Below are positions 33,872 through 44,000 of a DNA stretch of 64,000 nucleotides, in pieces (position 1 is the stretch's first letter; each line of letters begins with the position of its first letter). This stretch comes from Chytriomyces cf. hyalinus JEL632 (taxonomy: Eukaryota; Chytridiomycota; Chytridiomycetes; Chytridiales; Chytriomycetaceae). A program made the position numbers and the translations under genes. The stretch is taken from assembly GCA_025435555.1 (NCBI GenBank), contig JAIWWG010000063.1, positions 62,001-126,000 on the forward strand, given 5' to 3'. Below the pieces are notes generated by a model. That model worked only from the letters and a program-made list of their open reading frames with translations, was not told where the DNA came from and searched no databases.

Positions 33872-35994
33872 TGCGACTCCCCAGATTCAATGCTAAGGTT
33901 CCAAATCTTGCGGAAGAGTCGCACTTTGAGACTCGCACGGTGAAAGTTTCTGGCTTGCGCCATAAGCTCCCCGTGTGAGAGTTGGTGCGCTCCAACTCGC
34001 TTGGGTGGGATCTCGATTGGGTACGGCATCCGTTCCGGTGTGCTTGGTAAGCGCTCCTGTGCTTGGGATTTTCTCTCAAGAAAGTTGTCGCGGTTAATTG
34101 AATTTGGATACTCGAAATTCAAGTTATTTTCGAAATAAATGTGGCAAGCACAGGCCTCAATTTGGAAGGCCATGTACTCGTCCACGTTAGACCGTGCAAT
34201 CTCCTGCATCACTGTGATGCCTTGACGCATTGCGCATTCAAGCATGATGCCACGACGCAAGATCACCGACCGTTCGACTCTTGCTGGATTTGCGTGCTCC
34301 AGTCTTCTGTGTTGGGGGGTGTCGAGAAGGTTAGTCGTAATAAAGAGAGTTGGAAGACCACTCCCCGGATTGGACAAGGCGTTGATTGCTTCCTCCAGAT
34401 CCGAGTCTTTGACGAAAATTTCCAGCACCGACTTTTTGATACCAACAAATGAAATCTCCCGAACTGTACGTGGGACTTTGTAGATATCAAACAAAATCGA
34501 CCGGATTTTGAAGAATGGATCTGTAACAAGATCCGTGCTGTTACCGAGCGGGTTTTCAATAAAAATGTTTTTATAAGAAACACTCGCCCGGGTGGTCTGC
34601 TCAGAGGTGGGATTGGCTCGGGCTTCCTGGACGCGTTTCAGGTGTGCCAGGAAGTCTTCGCCTGTTGCTGTTTGAGCGTTCGCGATACGATCCAATTTTT
34701 TCACTCTGGACTTCTGTTCGAAGTTCAGGCGCTTTGGTGGCTGAGCTGGCTGACGTTGATGTTGCTGCTGCCTTGGTTTCGAGGCTGCACGCGCGTTTTC
34801 GCGTTCCGCCACTTTTCCGTCTTCAGCAACTCCCACGACAGACTTTGCTGCCGCAGCAGCGTAAGTGCCAACAACAGCACTCTTTGATCGTGAACGTCTT
34901 GCCACTCCACCGCCACGTCCCTTTGTCAGTCCACGTGGCTGCATCTGCTGTGCTGATGGCTGCGGTGGGGGTGGTGGTCTGGATACAATGTCGCGGTCAC
35001 TGGGAGTTACACGAGACTCCAGCAGTGCCTCCAGTTCAGCAATGCGGCGCTCCTGCTGTTTAATCAGGGCGTCTTTCTTTTTGATCTCCTTTTTCAATGC
35101 ATCTGTAATATCCTTTTTGACTTTAGAGTTTTTTAAGTTGAAAAAATTGTTAAGTTTTTCAGCCTTAGCTTCATCGATCCCAAGAATGCTTGACAGCACC
35201 GCGATTTCGGTGGCCTGGTGGTCGCCTCCATCACGTTCATCCACGAGTGATTCCATGCCTGTGGCTGGAGTTGGACTCGCTGGACGATTATCAAAGTCAA
35301 AATCCATGTCTGACATGGCCGCCGATGGTGGCGCCTGGGCAGGTGATGGTGTCGATACGGGTCGTGCGCGTTTACGTGATGGCGTTTTTGACACCATCGT
35401 TGAGGTTTGCGATTTGATTGCGGAGTCAATTGCTGCATCAAAGTCTAGAATCTGAGAGTCCGGTGCGAGAATGATCTCCTGTGAATCAAGTTTCGACGTC
35501 TGTGTGGCATTGACCAACACAGCGTCTGGGTCCAGGGAGTCGGGGACTCCAAACTCAGAGGATTGCGATTGTGTGCATGGTACTCCTTGTGACGATGAAG
35601 TACCTGTGTTTTGGGTGAGTGTCGATGGAAAGCATGATGTAATTGCTTTTTGATTCTTAGCTGGAAGCGTTGTGGTTTTCGGTGCCATTTTCCGCTCTGC
35701 GAGAAGATCTAAGTAAAGTTGGTGAACTTCTTTAGCTTTTTCGACAATGTCCTGAAGTTCTGGATCACTTCCCAGGTTCAGGCAGAATCTGAGGAGGCGT
35801 GGTCTGGAACAAGTAGGATTGTGTCGACAGCAAAGCGATGTGCTTCGGACTCCAAGCGCGTTGGGGTTTCCTGTTCCGCCGGCTGAGAGCTTCTCTTTGC
35901 CACAGATGAAACAGAATAAACGCCCTTGTGCGAGTTTCCACAGGTCTTTCTCAGCCTGTGCGTATTGTTCGCCGCTGGACACTTTTTGTTGCAA
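33868..35994 (-). CDS. LINE B ORF1 protein (zinc-binding, coiled-coil, RNA-binding)
   Basis: The frame is open for 708 codons. Its most upstream residue in this frame is a TTG; the first ATG is MAPKTTTLPAK near 35687. The region before that ATG is clearly coding by comparison with element C (WKLAQGRLFCFICGKEK against WNLAKGHLVCPYCGNRK, then RPRLL.FCL). Real translation therefore starts upstream through splicing or a non-AUG codon. Later parts: Ser/Thr-rich linker with LDPDAVLVNATQ, coiled coil KKDALIKQQERRIAELEALL, basic low-complexity region, and the C-terminal domain with IFIENPLGNSTDLVTDPF and VPRTVREISFVGIKKSVLEI. Presumed role: nucleic-acid-binding partner of the ORF2 enzyme. No internal stop. 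Confidence 0.8.
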   Translation of the reverse strand: MQQKVSSGEQYAQAEKDLWKLAQGRLFCFICGKEKLSAGGTGNPNALGVRSTSLCCRHNPTCSRPRLLRFCLNLGSDPELQDIVEKAKEVHQLYLDLLAERKMAPKTTTLPAKNQKAITSCFPSTLTQNTGTSSSQGVPCTQSQSSEFGVPDSLDPDAVLVNATQTSKLDSQEIILAPDSQILDFDAAIDSAIKSQTSTMVSKTPSRKRARPVSTPSPAQAPPSAAMSDMDFDFDNRPASPTPATGMESLVDERDGGDHQATEIAVLSSILGIDEAKAEKLNNFFNLKNSKVKKDITDALKKEIKKKDALIKQQERRIAELEALLESRVTPSDRDIVSRPPPPPQPSAQQMQPRGLTKGRGGGVARRSRSKSAVVGTYAAAAAKSVVGVAEDGKVAERENARAASKPRQQQHQRQPAQPPKRLNFEQKSRVKKLDRIANAQTATGEDFLAHLKRVQEARANPTSEQTTRASVSYKNIFIENPLGNSTDLVTDPFFKIRSILFDIYKVPRTVREISFVGIKKSVLEIFVKDSDLEEAINALSNPGSGLPTLFITTNLLDTPQHRRLEHANPARVERSVILRRGIMLECAMRQGITVMQEIARSNVDEYMAFQIEACACHIYFENNLNFEYPNSINRDNFLERKSQAQERLPSTPERMPYPIEIPPKRVGAHQLSHGELMAQARNFHRASLKVRLFRKIWNLSIESGESQ

Positions 35995-36853
35995 AGTCCG
36001 GACTGTCCGGACAAAAAAGAAACAAAAGAAGAACCAGCCGCGCGCGAAGCGAACGTGGCAGCCGGTTTTCGAAAGCTCGGTTGGATTCGGGTACCGCGGG
36101 AGGGGTCAGACAGTAAATCCCAGGTCTGGGGGACTGTCGCCTGTGGAGAGAGGGGGTGTTGAGTTGTAAGGAAATAAAGAACACCCACCGGCGCTCTCAA
36201 AATCGATACAACGCCGTGATCACCGCCGTCGATTGTTTTGATAGGTCCGAGAGACTGTGCTCCTGTGATTTGAAGCGTGTCCGACGGTTTTTGATTGAGT
36301 TGGTTGGTGATTGTGTACTTTGACAGCACACAACAACACCAACAAAGAACGAGAACGCGCGACAGTAGACAGCCGCCTTTGTCGCAGATACAAGGTTTTC
36401 GATGCCGGCGATCACAACCAGAGTGGTTTGAGATCGATCCGACTCGATTTGAGAGAGTCTGTGTAGAGAGTGTGAAGTTAGTAAACAACAACTCACTCAC
36501 TTACCGTTGCTTTGATCCAGAAAGAGCACCAATGTGCTTCCTAGATGTTCCTGAGTAGAGTGCCGGGACTGAGAGCACTGTCTGACGTTGCTGTAGCTGT
36601 TGCTGTTGTTGGTGGGCTGTTGGACTATTTTCCAGCACCGCACGCGTTTTTCCTTAACCTTTCCGCTAACCTTAACGTTTTCAGTGTGTTTTATTCCAAT
36701 ACAGCCCCGAGGGGGATCAGACGTGCTTTGCGACAAGGAAAAACGCGTAAACTAGGAGATATTCAGGAAGAATGAATGGACTAAGAGTTTTCTGAGGTAG
36801 ACGGGTGGGAACAGCGAAGACAAGTGGGGGATATCCCAGGCGAGAGAGGAAAG

Positions 36854-36928
36854 TCAGGCCTGGTCGTAATCAAAAGAAAAGACCAAAAGATAAGAGAAAA
36901 GAAAGGAAAGGAAATCCGAGGTTATCAT
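36854..36928 (-). pseudogene. ORF2 stub of element C
   Basis: A 24-residue reading frame (MITSDFLSFLFSYLLVFSFD...) starts at an ATG overlapping the ORF1 stop in the same ATGA arrangement as intact ORF2 in A and B. It ends at TGA 36856-36854, where ORF2 should continue for over 1,100 codons. Only the position and first residues (MI-T) recall ORF2. Confidence 0.5.
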
Positions 36929-39012
36929 GAATCTGCTTCAGCTTGACACTCTGCCAGAGCTGATAGTGGAAAGGCACGAATAAAGTTCTTGACTTGCTGC
37001 TTTGCTTCCTCTTTGGGGAGTTCACATCGCTTTGCAACTAGATTAACTTGCTCCGCTGAGGCTTCGAGGGGGCGGAGTTCTCCGTCTCTGATCAAATTGT
37101 CTGCTGCGGCTTTGAGTGCATCGAGATTTGTACGGGAGATGTCATTTGGGAATAGGAATGGCTTGAGGGATCCTGATTCAAATAGGATAAGGGCTGCTGT
37201 GTAGATTCGGTTCTTCAAGTAGCTGTTGACATTGGATGTAGCCACGCTGCACATGACTGGGACACGTTCACGCAAGGCACGTTCCAGCATGACAGCACGG
37301 CGCCTTACGAGGGCCTCCTCCATCTGCTGTTCACTGGGAGCAAGGTGGGGGGGGAGGCCAAACACTCGGTGGTCTGGTACTTGGGCAAGGTTGGATGTCA
37401 CAAAGATGGACGGAAGACTTGGGTTGAGGGGTGTTGAGAGCTTGGTGATTGCATCATCATAGTCTGAGACCTTGATGAAAATCTCGAGGGTGGACTTGGC
37501 TGCACCAATGTAGCTGATCTCACGGATAGTGCGAGGGACTTTGTACTCGTCAGCAAGGATGCTTCGAATGCGCCGCAGTGGGTTCTGGACAAAACGTGTC
37601 CTGTTCCCAAGTGGGTTCTCGATAATGAAGGACTTGTACTCGACTGGCTCCCGACGAATGGGTGGGTTGGTACGACGTTCTTGTTGCTTCTTGAGATCAG
37701 CCAGTAGTTCCAGATTGGAGGCTGCTTGAGCTGCTGCTGTCTGCTCTTGCTTGGCTTGCTTGAGCTTTTCGGCATACGATGGGAACTGACGAACTGGGTT
37801 TGGTGTGGACGTCTGCTGAACTGCAGCGGCATATGATGCTGGACCATTGGTTGCAGGTGTGCTCCGCAGTGATCCCACCACTGCTCCACCACGGCCAACA
37901 CGCTTACCACCGCGAGAAGGTGCAGCACCACGCTGCTGGACCTGCCATGCCGCCGGTGCTGTCACTGCTGGGGGTCCATTCGATGCTGCTGGTGTTCCAT
38001 GTTCGATGATTTGCCTAAGTTCCTGAATTTCGACGCGCTGCTGCTCAATCTGGTGCTCCTGCTCCGCGATTTTCGATTCCCTGTCTCGTAGTAGCACCTG
38101 GATGGCCTCGCCGTGCTGCTGGTTCGATTGGTTGATGGTTCGTTGAATAAAGCTCATGATCATCTGGGCTTTGTGCTGACTGCCATCAAAGACAGCAGCC
38201 AGATCACTCAGATCGCAATTTAATTCGTTGGTCTCGACAGCAGCATCGTCTAGAGGGGCCGTCGGGGGGTTCTGATGTGCCTGGGGTGGGCTGTCAGACT
38301 CGCGCGCTCGTTTCTGGGCCTGCTTGGGAGTGAGAGGGGACTCAGACTGCACAGGATCGATTTGGGAGGAGGAGGACGAGGAGGAGGAGGAGGCAAGAGA
38401 CCAGTCCCGCTGCATAGCGGGAGTGGTCTCTATGCTCTGGACGAGGTTTCGGGAGGATCCGAGTTGAACTGATGGAGTTGCTGCTGTTGCTGCTGCTTTG
38501 CCACTTGAAAAAGAGAGAATGGGCTGCACCAACTTGGGTGCAGCACCCTTGCCATCACTCTTGCTGGCCATTCCTAGACCGCTTTTTCGCGCTGATTTCA
38601 GATCTGTATAGATCTGCTTGACAGCTTGTGCCTTGGTGAAGATGTCATGTGTTGGTGAGGATGGGTCTTGATCAATACCAAGACAGAACTCCAGGAGCCG
38701 GGGCCTGGAGCACTGGGGACTCTTTTTGCACGCAAGGGATCGTTTGGTTGCACCCAGAGAGTTGAGTTTACGAGCAGCGCCTGCATTGATCTTTCTGTTG
38801 CCACAGTATGGGCAAACGAGGTGGCCTTTTGCAAGGTTCCAGAGTTCGAGTTCTGCAGCACTGTAGATCTCTGCGGGAGAGCTAATACTGAAGGATGGTG
38901 GCTGGTGGCCGGTTGCAGAGAGTGTTGGTGGTGCGGTGGTGGTGTTGGTAGTTGCAGGTTGGCAAGTTGGTGTGCTGATGTCAACAACACGATTTCGAAA
39001 AAGTCTTTTTTT
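36925..39012 (-). CDS. LINE C ORF1 protein
   Basis: The frame is open from the element's 5' edge (and, by chance, on into the tRNA-like flank) with no ATG before MASKSDGKG near 38572. Order of features: N-terminal zinc-binding block (HLVCPYCGNRK, LACKKSPQCSRPRLLEFC), Ser-rich linker, coiled coil (DRESKIAEQEHQIEQQRVEI), Ala/Gln-rich region, and C-terminal domain (FIIENPLGNRTRFVQNPLRR, VPRTIREISYIGAAKSTLEI, LPSIFVTSNLAQVPDHR). It is similar to B over the zinc block and C-terminal domain. About 700 codons without a stop suggests selection or youth. Stop TGA (36927-36925) overlaps an ATG, as in A and B. Confidence 0.8.
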   Translation of the reverse strand, partial: KKRLFRNRVVDISTPTCQPATTNTTTAPPTLSATGHQPPSFSISSPAEIYSAAELELWNLAKGHLVCPYCGNRKINAGAARKLNSLGATKRSLACKKSPQCSRPRLLEFCLGIDQDPSSPTHDIFTKAQAVKQIYTDLKSARKSGLGMASKSDGKGAAPKLVQPILSFSSGKAAATAATPSVQLGSSRNLVQSIETTPAMQRDWSLASSSSSSSSSQIDPVQSESPLTPKQAQKRARESDSPPQAHQNPPTAPLDDAAVETNELNCDLSDLAAVFDGSQHKAQMIMSFIQRTINQSNQQHGEAIQVLLRDRESKIAEQEHQIEQQRVEIQELRQIIEHGTPAASNGPPAVTAPAAWQVQQRGAAPSRGGKRVGRGGAVVGSLRSTPATNGPASYAAAVQQTSTPNPVRQFPSYAEKLKQAKQEQTAAAQAASNLELLADLKKQQERRTNPPIRREPVEYKSFIIENPLGNRTRFVQNPLRRIRSILADEYKVPRTIREISYIGAAKSTLEIFIKVSDYDDAITKLSTPLNPSLPSIFVTSNLAQVPDHRVFGLPPHLAPSEQQMEEALVRRRAVMLERALRERVPVMCSVATSNVNSYLKNRIYTAALILFESGSLKPFLFPNDISRTNLDALKAAADNLIRDGELRPLEASAEQVNLVAKRCELPKEEAKQQVKNFIRAFPLSALAECQAEADS

Positions 39013-39368
39013 GCTAACCTTAACAACTAAGCCAGAATCATATAAATTCCTAACAATTACTTTCAACTATGTTTATGCTTGATCAGAGCAAGAATAGTTG
39101 AAATCATATAGTGGAATAAGCTATCGTCATCTGCAAGTCTGCGCCCTCTATAGAATACAAGTATTCGTGTATTCATTCCTTGTTATAGTATCTACTAGAT
39201 GTTTACCCTACTCAATGTCATAATTTATGCCCATATGTATTGAGGTTGGTGGAATGGTGAGGTGCAGGACTCTTCTTTATCTGCAGTAGAGAATAAGAGA
39301 TGAATCAGGGAGAAATTAACCTTTATTGAAGTAAACAGTGCTCCATCACTTGAGACTGATATTCAACA
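39013..39368 (-). repeat. SINE-like repeat, 5' half of the interrupted copy
   Basis: The reverse complement matches 8602-8951: GTTGAATATCAGTCTCAAG, the TCTGCAGATAAAGAAGAG region, AACATAGTTG, TGTTAGGAATTTATATGATT, then CTGGCTTAGTT (A box) and the 12-mer GTTAAGGTTAGC. The LINE array starts exactly after that 12-mer. Confidence 0.85.
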
Positions 39369-39559
39369 CGAAGGGACATGTTGATGAAGCTTTTCCACAA
39401 TAGTTTTCTTGTGTCATATTTTCTTACGTGTTAGTGCATGAAATAAATTTTTATTTTTTGAACTCCCTGTCACTAATCGCATGCCTGTATATATCCACTA
39501 TCTATCATCTCTCATATTATGACCTTGCGGATATCAACTACTGCATCAACATCGCCCAC

Positions 39560-40337
39560 TGTAACTCCATCAACTGCTTTATCAATACCCATGTCTTCTG
39601 TGTCCCATCCATCCTGTCATGCCCAAATATTGCCCACATTGATCAAGAAATTGTGTAGAATGAAACAAGCTTGCATCCAGTTGCAGGCATGCTTGACATC
39701 CTCCTTATTCCCAATGATGACACGCAATCCCTTAAGTGACTGGAATCGACCTTTAAGAATCCCATTCATGTGTTAGATTCAGATTGTACTTGCGCCTTGT
39801 TGAGCTTGAGATGTTTCGACTGGAGTATGGAGTCACCATGTGTTTTGCAAGTGCATACCCAGAGTCTGCAAGCAGGTATTCGCCTTTTGAAAAAAAAGTT
39901 TTGAGGCTGCCAGTAGAACCCCATGATACTCATGCATGATGGGAGGTCTGTGCAACACCTGCTCCATTCCCACTGCATCCAAGTCGCTCCAGAGCCACAA
40001 GGAGCTGAACATTGACAGCAATCTGCTTTCGACAACCCTTACTTGAGAAAATGGGATGGTGCTTGATTTTTGAGAGAAGATGTTGAAACAAGTCCTGAGT
40101 CATCTGCACATGCACTTGGAGCTCTTTATCTGCCATCTCGAATATGTGGTTTCACATTGCAACAGTATTAGGAATGTGTCGGCAATCTTCAATGGTTCGG
40201 GATGCTTGCACCAAGTGAGAAGTTCTATGTGCTGGATTTGAATCTGATGATGAGTTATTACTTGAGGACCCAGATCTTGCATAAGCAAAGTTCAAAGTTA
40301 GTACACCACAGTCAAACTGACACGCTGAAACGTACAT
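39560..40337 (-). pseudogene. PIF/Harbinger transposase relic
   Basis: Frames shift several times, but diagnostic pieces of a DDE_Tnp_4 transposase follow in order. They are LLSKIKHHPIFSSKGCRKQI and VNVQLLVALERLGCSGNGAG (helix-turn-helix region), then GEYLLADSGYAL (second Asp block), then HEW, HMNGILKGRFQSLKGLRV (the family's LKGRF motif) and WMQACFILHNFLI. The first catalytic Asp block is partly recognisable as DLDAVGM. Multiple stops and frameshifts make it inactive. It lies beside the 5' half of the SINE-like repeat, but a link is unproven. Confidence 0.75.
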
Positions 40338-41015
40338 GGACAGCAGGCAGCGCTGCTTACCTGTACACCGTCACTTGGACCCATGGCTCCCTGCCCAGGT
40401 GGGAGAGTCCCCGTCAGAGGTCCAAGGATACAGTCATATGCACTTTGGACGTTGGTTGGATAGTTTCTTATTCAAATCGTAGCTTTTTAGATTGGTAAAG
40501 GCCCAACAGTCCTTGGGGACGTTCGGGGGATTTCCATCTCGGTTCTTTATAATTTCTACCGTGAAAAAATAGAAAACCATGGAGATACTCACGATTTTCC
40601 ACCCATGAGTGATTCTTTCATGTTCTATTCCAAAGGGTATAAATGGTAGAGCTTCCACAAGGCAAATAAACATCTTCTTAGACCAAAATCATCGTTGTAG
40701 CACCTAGTCCTCAAGTCACAAACCCTCGTACTGCATGCCACCACCATTTGTACCAACAGTTATCATCTTTGTCAAGAGCTTCAAAGAGAAGGCATTGGTT
40801 GATCCCCTCAATGAGAGTTTTACGGCGGCTCTTTCTAAGCATGAATTTGAAACCCCCCTGTTCAAAAATTCGATTTCTGGCCGCCTCCGAAATCAATTTC
40901 TAATTTCTCAAAAATCACTTTTTATTTTTCCAAATTTCTGAATTTGAAACCCCCTATTGTCTTAATATTATTCATAAAAAACCAAACTCCCCCCTTCCCA
41001 TGCAGAAAACCACGT
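40338..41015. other. Intergenic, possible upstream part of the Harbinger relic
   Basis: Nothing firmly coding. Minus-strand ORFs at 40434-40673 and 40711-40896 (with a Trp-rich CWYKWWWHAVRGF piece) could be the N-terminal part or accessory ORF of the Harbinger relic, but no family motif is present. The last 100 bases are the 3' flank of SEN1. Confidence 0.35.
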
Positions 41016-44000
41016 TCACTCTTTCAGATTTGTCACTTCAGTGATTCTAGCGGATGGCCCAAATTCTTGCCGATCCAGGTCAAAGAACATTCTGCGTGCC
41101 TGACAATCTTCCACCAAAGCTCTCCAGTCGTCATTGTTTGAAAGCGATATTTCGCGACCCAGAATGAAGAGCGAGTTTTTGGCCTTGTGATTGCGTGTGT
41201 GAGTAATGACATCTGGCAGGCAAAGGGGATGCTTACTCTCGTCAGAGCCACATTCATACGCCGTTTATCTTTCAGGAATCCAATAGCTTGACCAAGCCCA
41301 GCACGGACAGTTGATAGAATAATAATATCCTGTCACATGTTTCATCTGGTCAACAAAAATCAGAGAGGGCATGGGAGATATCAGACCTTCTCTCTTCCTT
41401 GGAAAGCATCAATCTTTTGCACACAACTTCACGTTAGCTTCGATAACAAGAAACAAATAAAAGAATCCAAACCGTGTTGACGTCCACATAATCCAAAATA
41501 TTGGCTCCAAAGCGCTCCTTGAATTTGTCCCGCATTTTCAACATGTGCATGCGGTAAGGAGTGATCACTGTTTCCTTAAACAATGGCTAGAATTCACAGG
41601 AGCTTCGTCATATGCAAGAGAATAAAACTGAACCTCCAATCCTGGACGCAAACTTGATAAAAAAAATACCCTTCTGTTCAGACAAATTTCATTTAAGTTG
41701 GAGAAAAGAAACGAGCTTACGGACAACCCTGGAAACGACGCACACAATCTCGCAACAAAATTCACACACGCGACAATTTCATCCGGATTGTACAGCGAGT
41801 GCCGTTCACGAAGCTCTCGACCCCATCCAATGTTCAAGAATCTATACGCGGGGTAGTTATCATGTCCATGCCAATCAGCTTTACATTTGACTTCCATATT
41901 ATCCGCGTCAATCAGACGAGAGCCGTAGAATTGGGCTGATGGGAACACACTAATGTGCGGGTGCATACGGTATTGAATACTGAAAAAAGATGATTGTGAG
42001 ACATTCACTTTGAACCATCCGTTGACATGCAAATATACCTCAGCAAGCACACACTGTCTCCGTATAAGCCCATGACTCTCTGGAACAAACTATTTTCGTA
42101 TCCATACCGTTTCGCAGCTGTTGAAAGCACAGTGGGTGGCAGTTGCATTGGATCTCCGACCATGATGCATTTTTTGCAGCCATATCGAAGGGGAATTAGG
42201 GAACTGAGCTCCACAGACTGACATGCTTCATCAATGATAACGGTTGGAAACTCAAAGTTTTGCAAAGTACTCATAATCTCGTGTCCAGCACCTGACAAGG
42301 TGGCCATGCTGCAATTGCGATTGAATGACGGTCACTCATCAAAAAAAAGCTCGTTAAGTTTTAAAAAAATTACATACATGACATCGGCGTCCAACAAAAC
42401 TGAGGCCTTCAGTCTTGCCTTCACGTGATCTGCACTTCCTTCGCGTTCTAACCGCTTCTGCTTCATGGATTTAAACTTTTCATCCACAGTTTTCAATTTC
42501 TCCGTCACGCGTCCAATGGCATTGGAAATGAGCTCCAACTCCTTTACAGAATTGGTTTCCTTCTTTTCTTTCATGCGAAGAGATTCTCTCTCAGCGAGAA
42601 GTTCGCTTTGATGTTTTTCCAGTGCAACCCATTGCGAATTATCGGTCGTGTCGGCGCTGAGTTTTCGGTACTCTGCATCCGCGGCGAGTTTTTCCTTGAC
42701 GAGCGCTTCGATCGTCAGGTCGCGAATGTCGGGGCCGATACTGTCGGAGGTTCCGAGACGCACGATTTTGGGTTGGAATTCTTTGCCTTGAGCATTCAGA
42801 ATGCCCGCCTTCAGTCTTCGTACGATTTCGTCACAAGCTGACAAAGAAAGAACAAATATAAGCACAAAAACGAAAACATTTGACTGATTGAATGAAGACG
42901 CGACTGAAGAACGCACCAGCATTGGACGGCGCGCAAATAAGCAGTCGATTCTTTTTTCCAGTAGCAGACCCAGCTGTTTTGGAAGCGATGACACCACCTC
43001 GTGCACCCATGGATGAAGCAGGTCCTCGAATCGCAGTTCCTCCACCTGGTGCTCTGATCGCATTTCCACCGCCCGGCGCACGAATCGCTGTTCCTCCGCC
43101 TGGCGCTCTGATTGCGGTTCCTCCACCGGGTGCCCTGATGGCATTTCCCACTCCTGGTGCGCTGATAGCAGTAGCAGCGGTGGTGAGTAGTGAACCAACT
43201 AATGAAAGAATCGTCTTGGTCTTTCCGGTACCAGGAGGACTAAAAACAAAATTCGGTTAACCACGACACACCAGACACAAACCCAGCTAAACTAACCCCT
43301 GAATAAGAACAAATCCATTCGTCCGTTGCGTGGCCGTGGCAATTGCCTCCGCCTGCGGCCGATTGGCACCAAAAATGCTCATCGCACGCTCAACACTTCC
43401 TTCCTTCAACACCAGTTTTTTCCGGTACAACGGAGTGATAATCTCTGAACACAATGCCACTTTCGGCAAAGACAGCAAACTCTCATATTCACGCAACACC
43501 GTGGTCATGCTAAAAAGTTTAGTCGCGTTCCATTTGGAGTTGTTGAAAAGGAGCGGTACGACGGTATGGTTGTTTTTGAGAAACACGCGGACGATGTATG
43601 TGCTTTCGCCCTTTCGAACCCACATCTTTTGTACTTTTCCAAGAAAGCTTTTGCGATCGGAAGAAGAGACTCCGCCAGTTTGTTGTATGAAGACGAGGTC
43701 AGCGTCACTGATTCGGCCTCGAGTGTCGTCAAACTGTTGAACGAAAGTGATGTCTACCAAAAAAATCACCCAAATCAGAAGACTGACAAATGTCCTGTAC
43801 CTTCAGAAAAATATTACCATGGAATTCGTCCACCATCAAACACTCGTCCAAAGTCCATGCAAAATGCTTGCTAAAGTCCGTTTCCTCCACTGAAGTCTTG
43901 AACTGCTCCCAACACTCGAGCAGCAAGAGTGGCTCAAACACATTCCCGTAATCATCGTTATTTTCAAACCGAGCTGGGATCGAACGCAGCTCAAACGGAA

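Larger units (their letters stand above)
29937..36664 (-). mobile_element. LINE-type retrotransposon B (near full length)
   Basis: A 6.73-kb element. The 5' end (GGAAAGGTTAAGG...) directly abuts the 12-mer that ends element C. The 5' leader is about 670 bp, followed by ORF1, ORF2 and a 3' tail ending TTGGAATAAAACACACTG, AAAAC and GTTAAGGTTAGC (29948-29937). A and B are close relatives across ORF2 and the 3' UTR. It is the most complete copy here, disabled by one small deletion in ORF2. Confidence 0.88.
36665..39012 (-). mobile_element. LINE-derived ORF1-only element C (internally deleted)
   Basis: A 2.35-kb element between 12-mers at 39024-39013 and 36676-36665. It carries a long ORF1, a 25-codon ORF2 stub, and a roughly 180-bp 3' UTR. 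That UTR shares only the last 35 or so bases with A and B (TTGGAATAAAACACACTG, AAAAC, GTTAAGGTTAGC). ORF1 is clearly diverged from A/B, so C is from another subfamily. It lacks endonuclease and RT and would depend on enzymes supplied in trans. Confidence 0.82.

Noticed and set aside
36197-36500. Protein-coding ORFs in the 5' leader of LINE B
   Set aside because: Overlapping ORFs in several frames with no counterpart in A or C; treated as untranslated leader.
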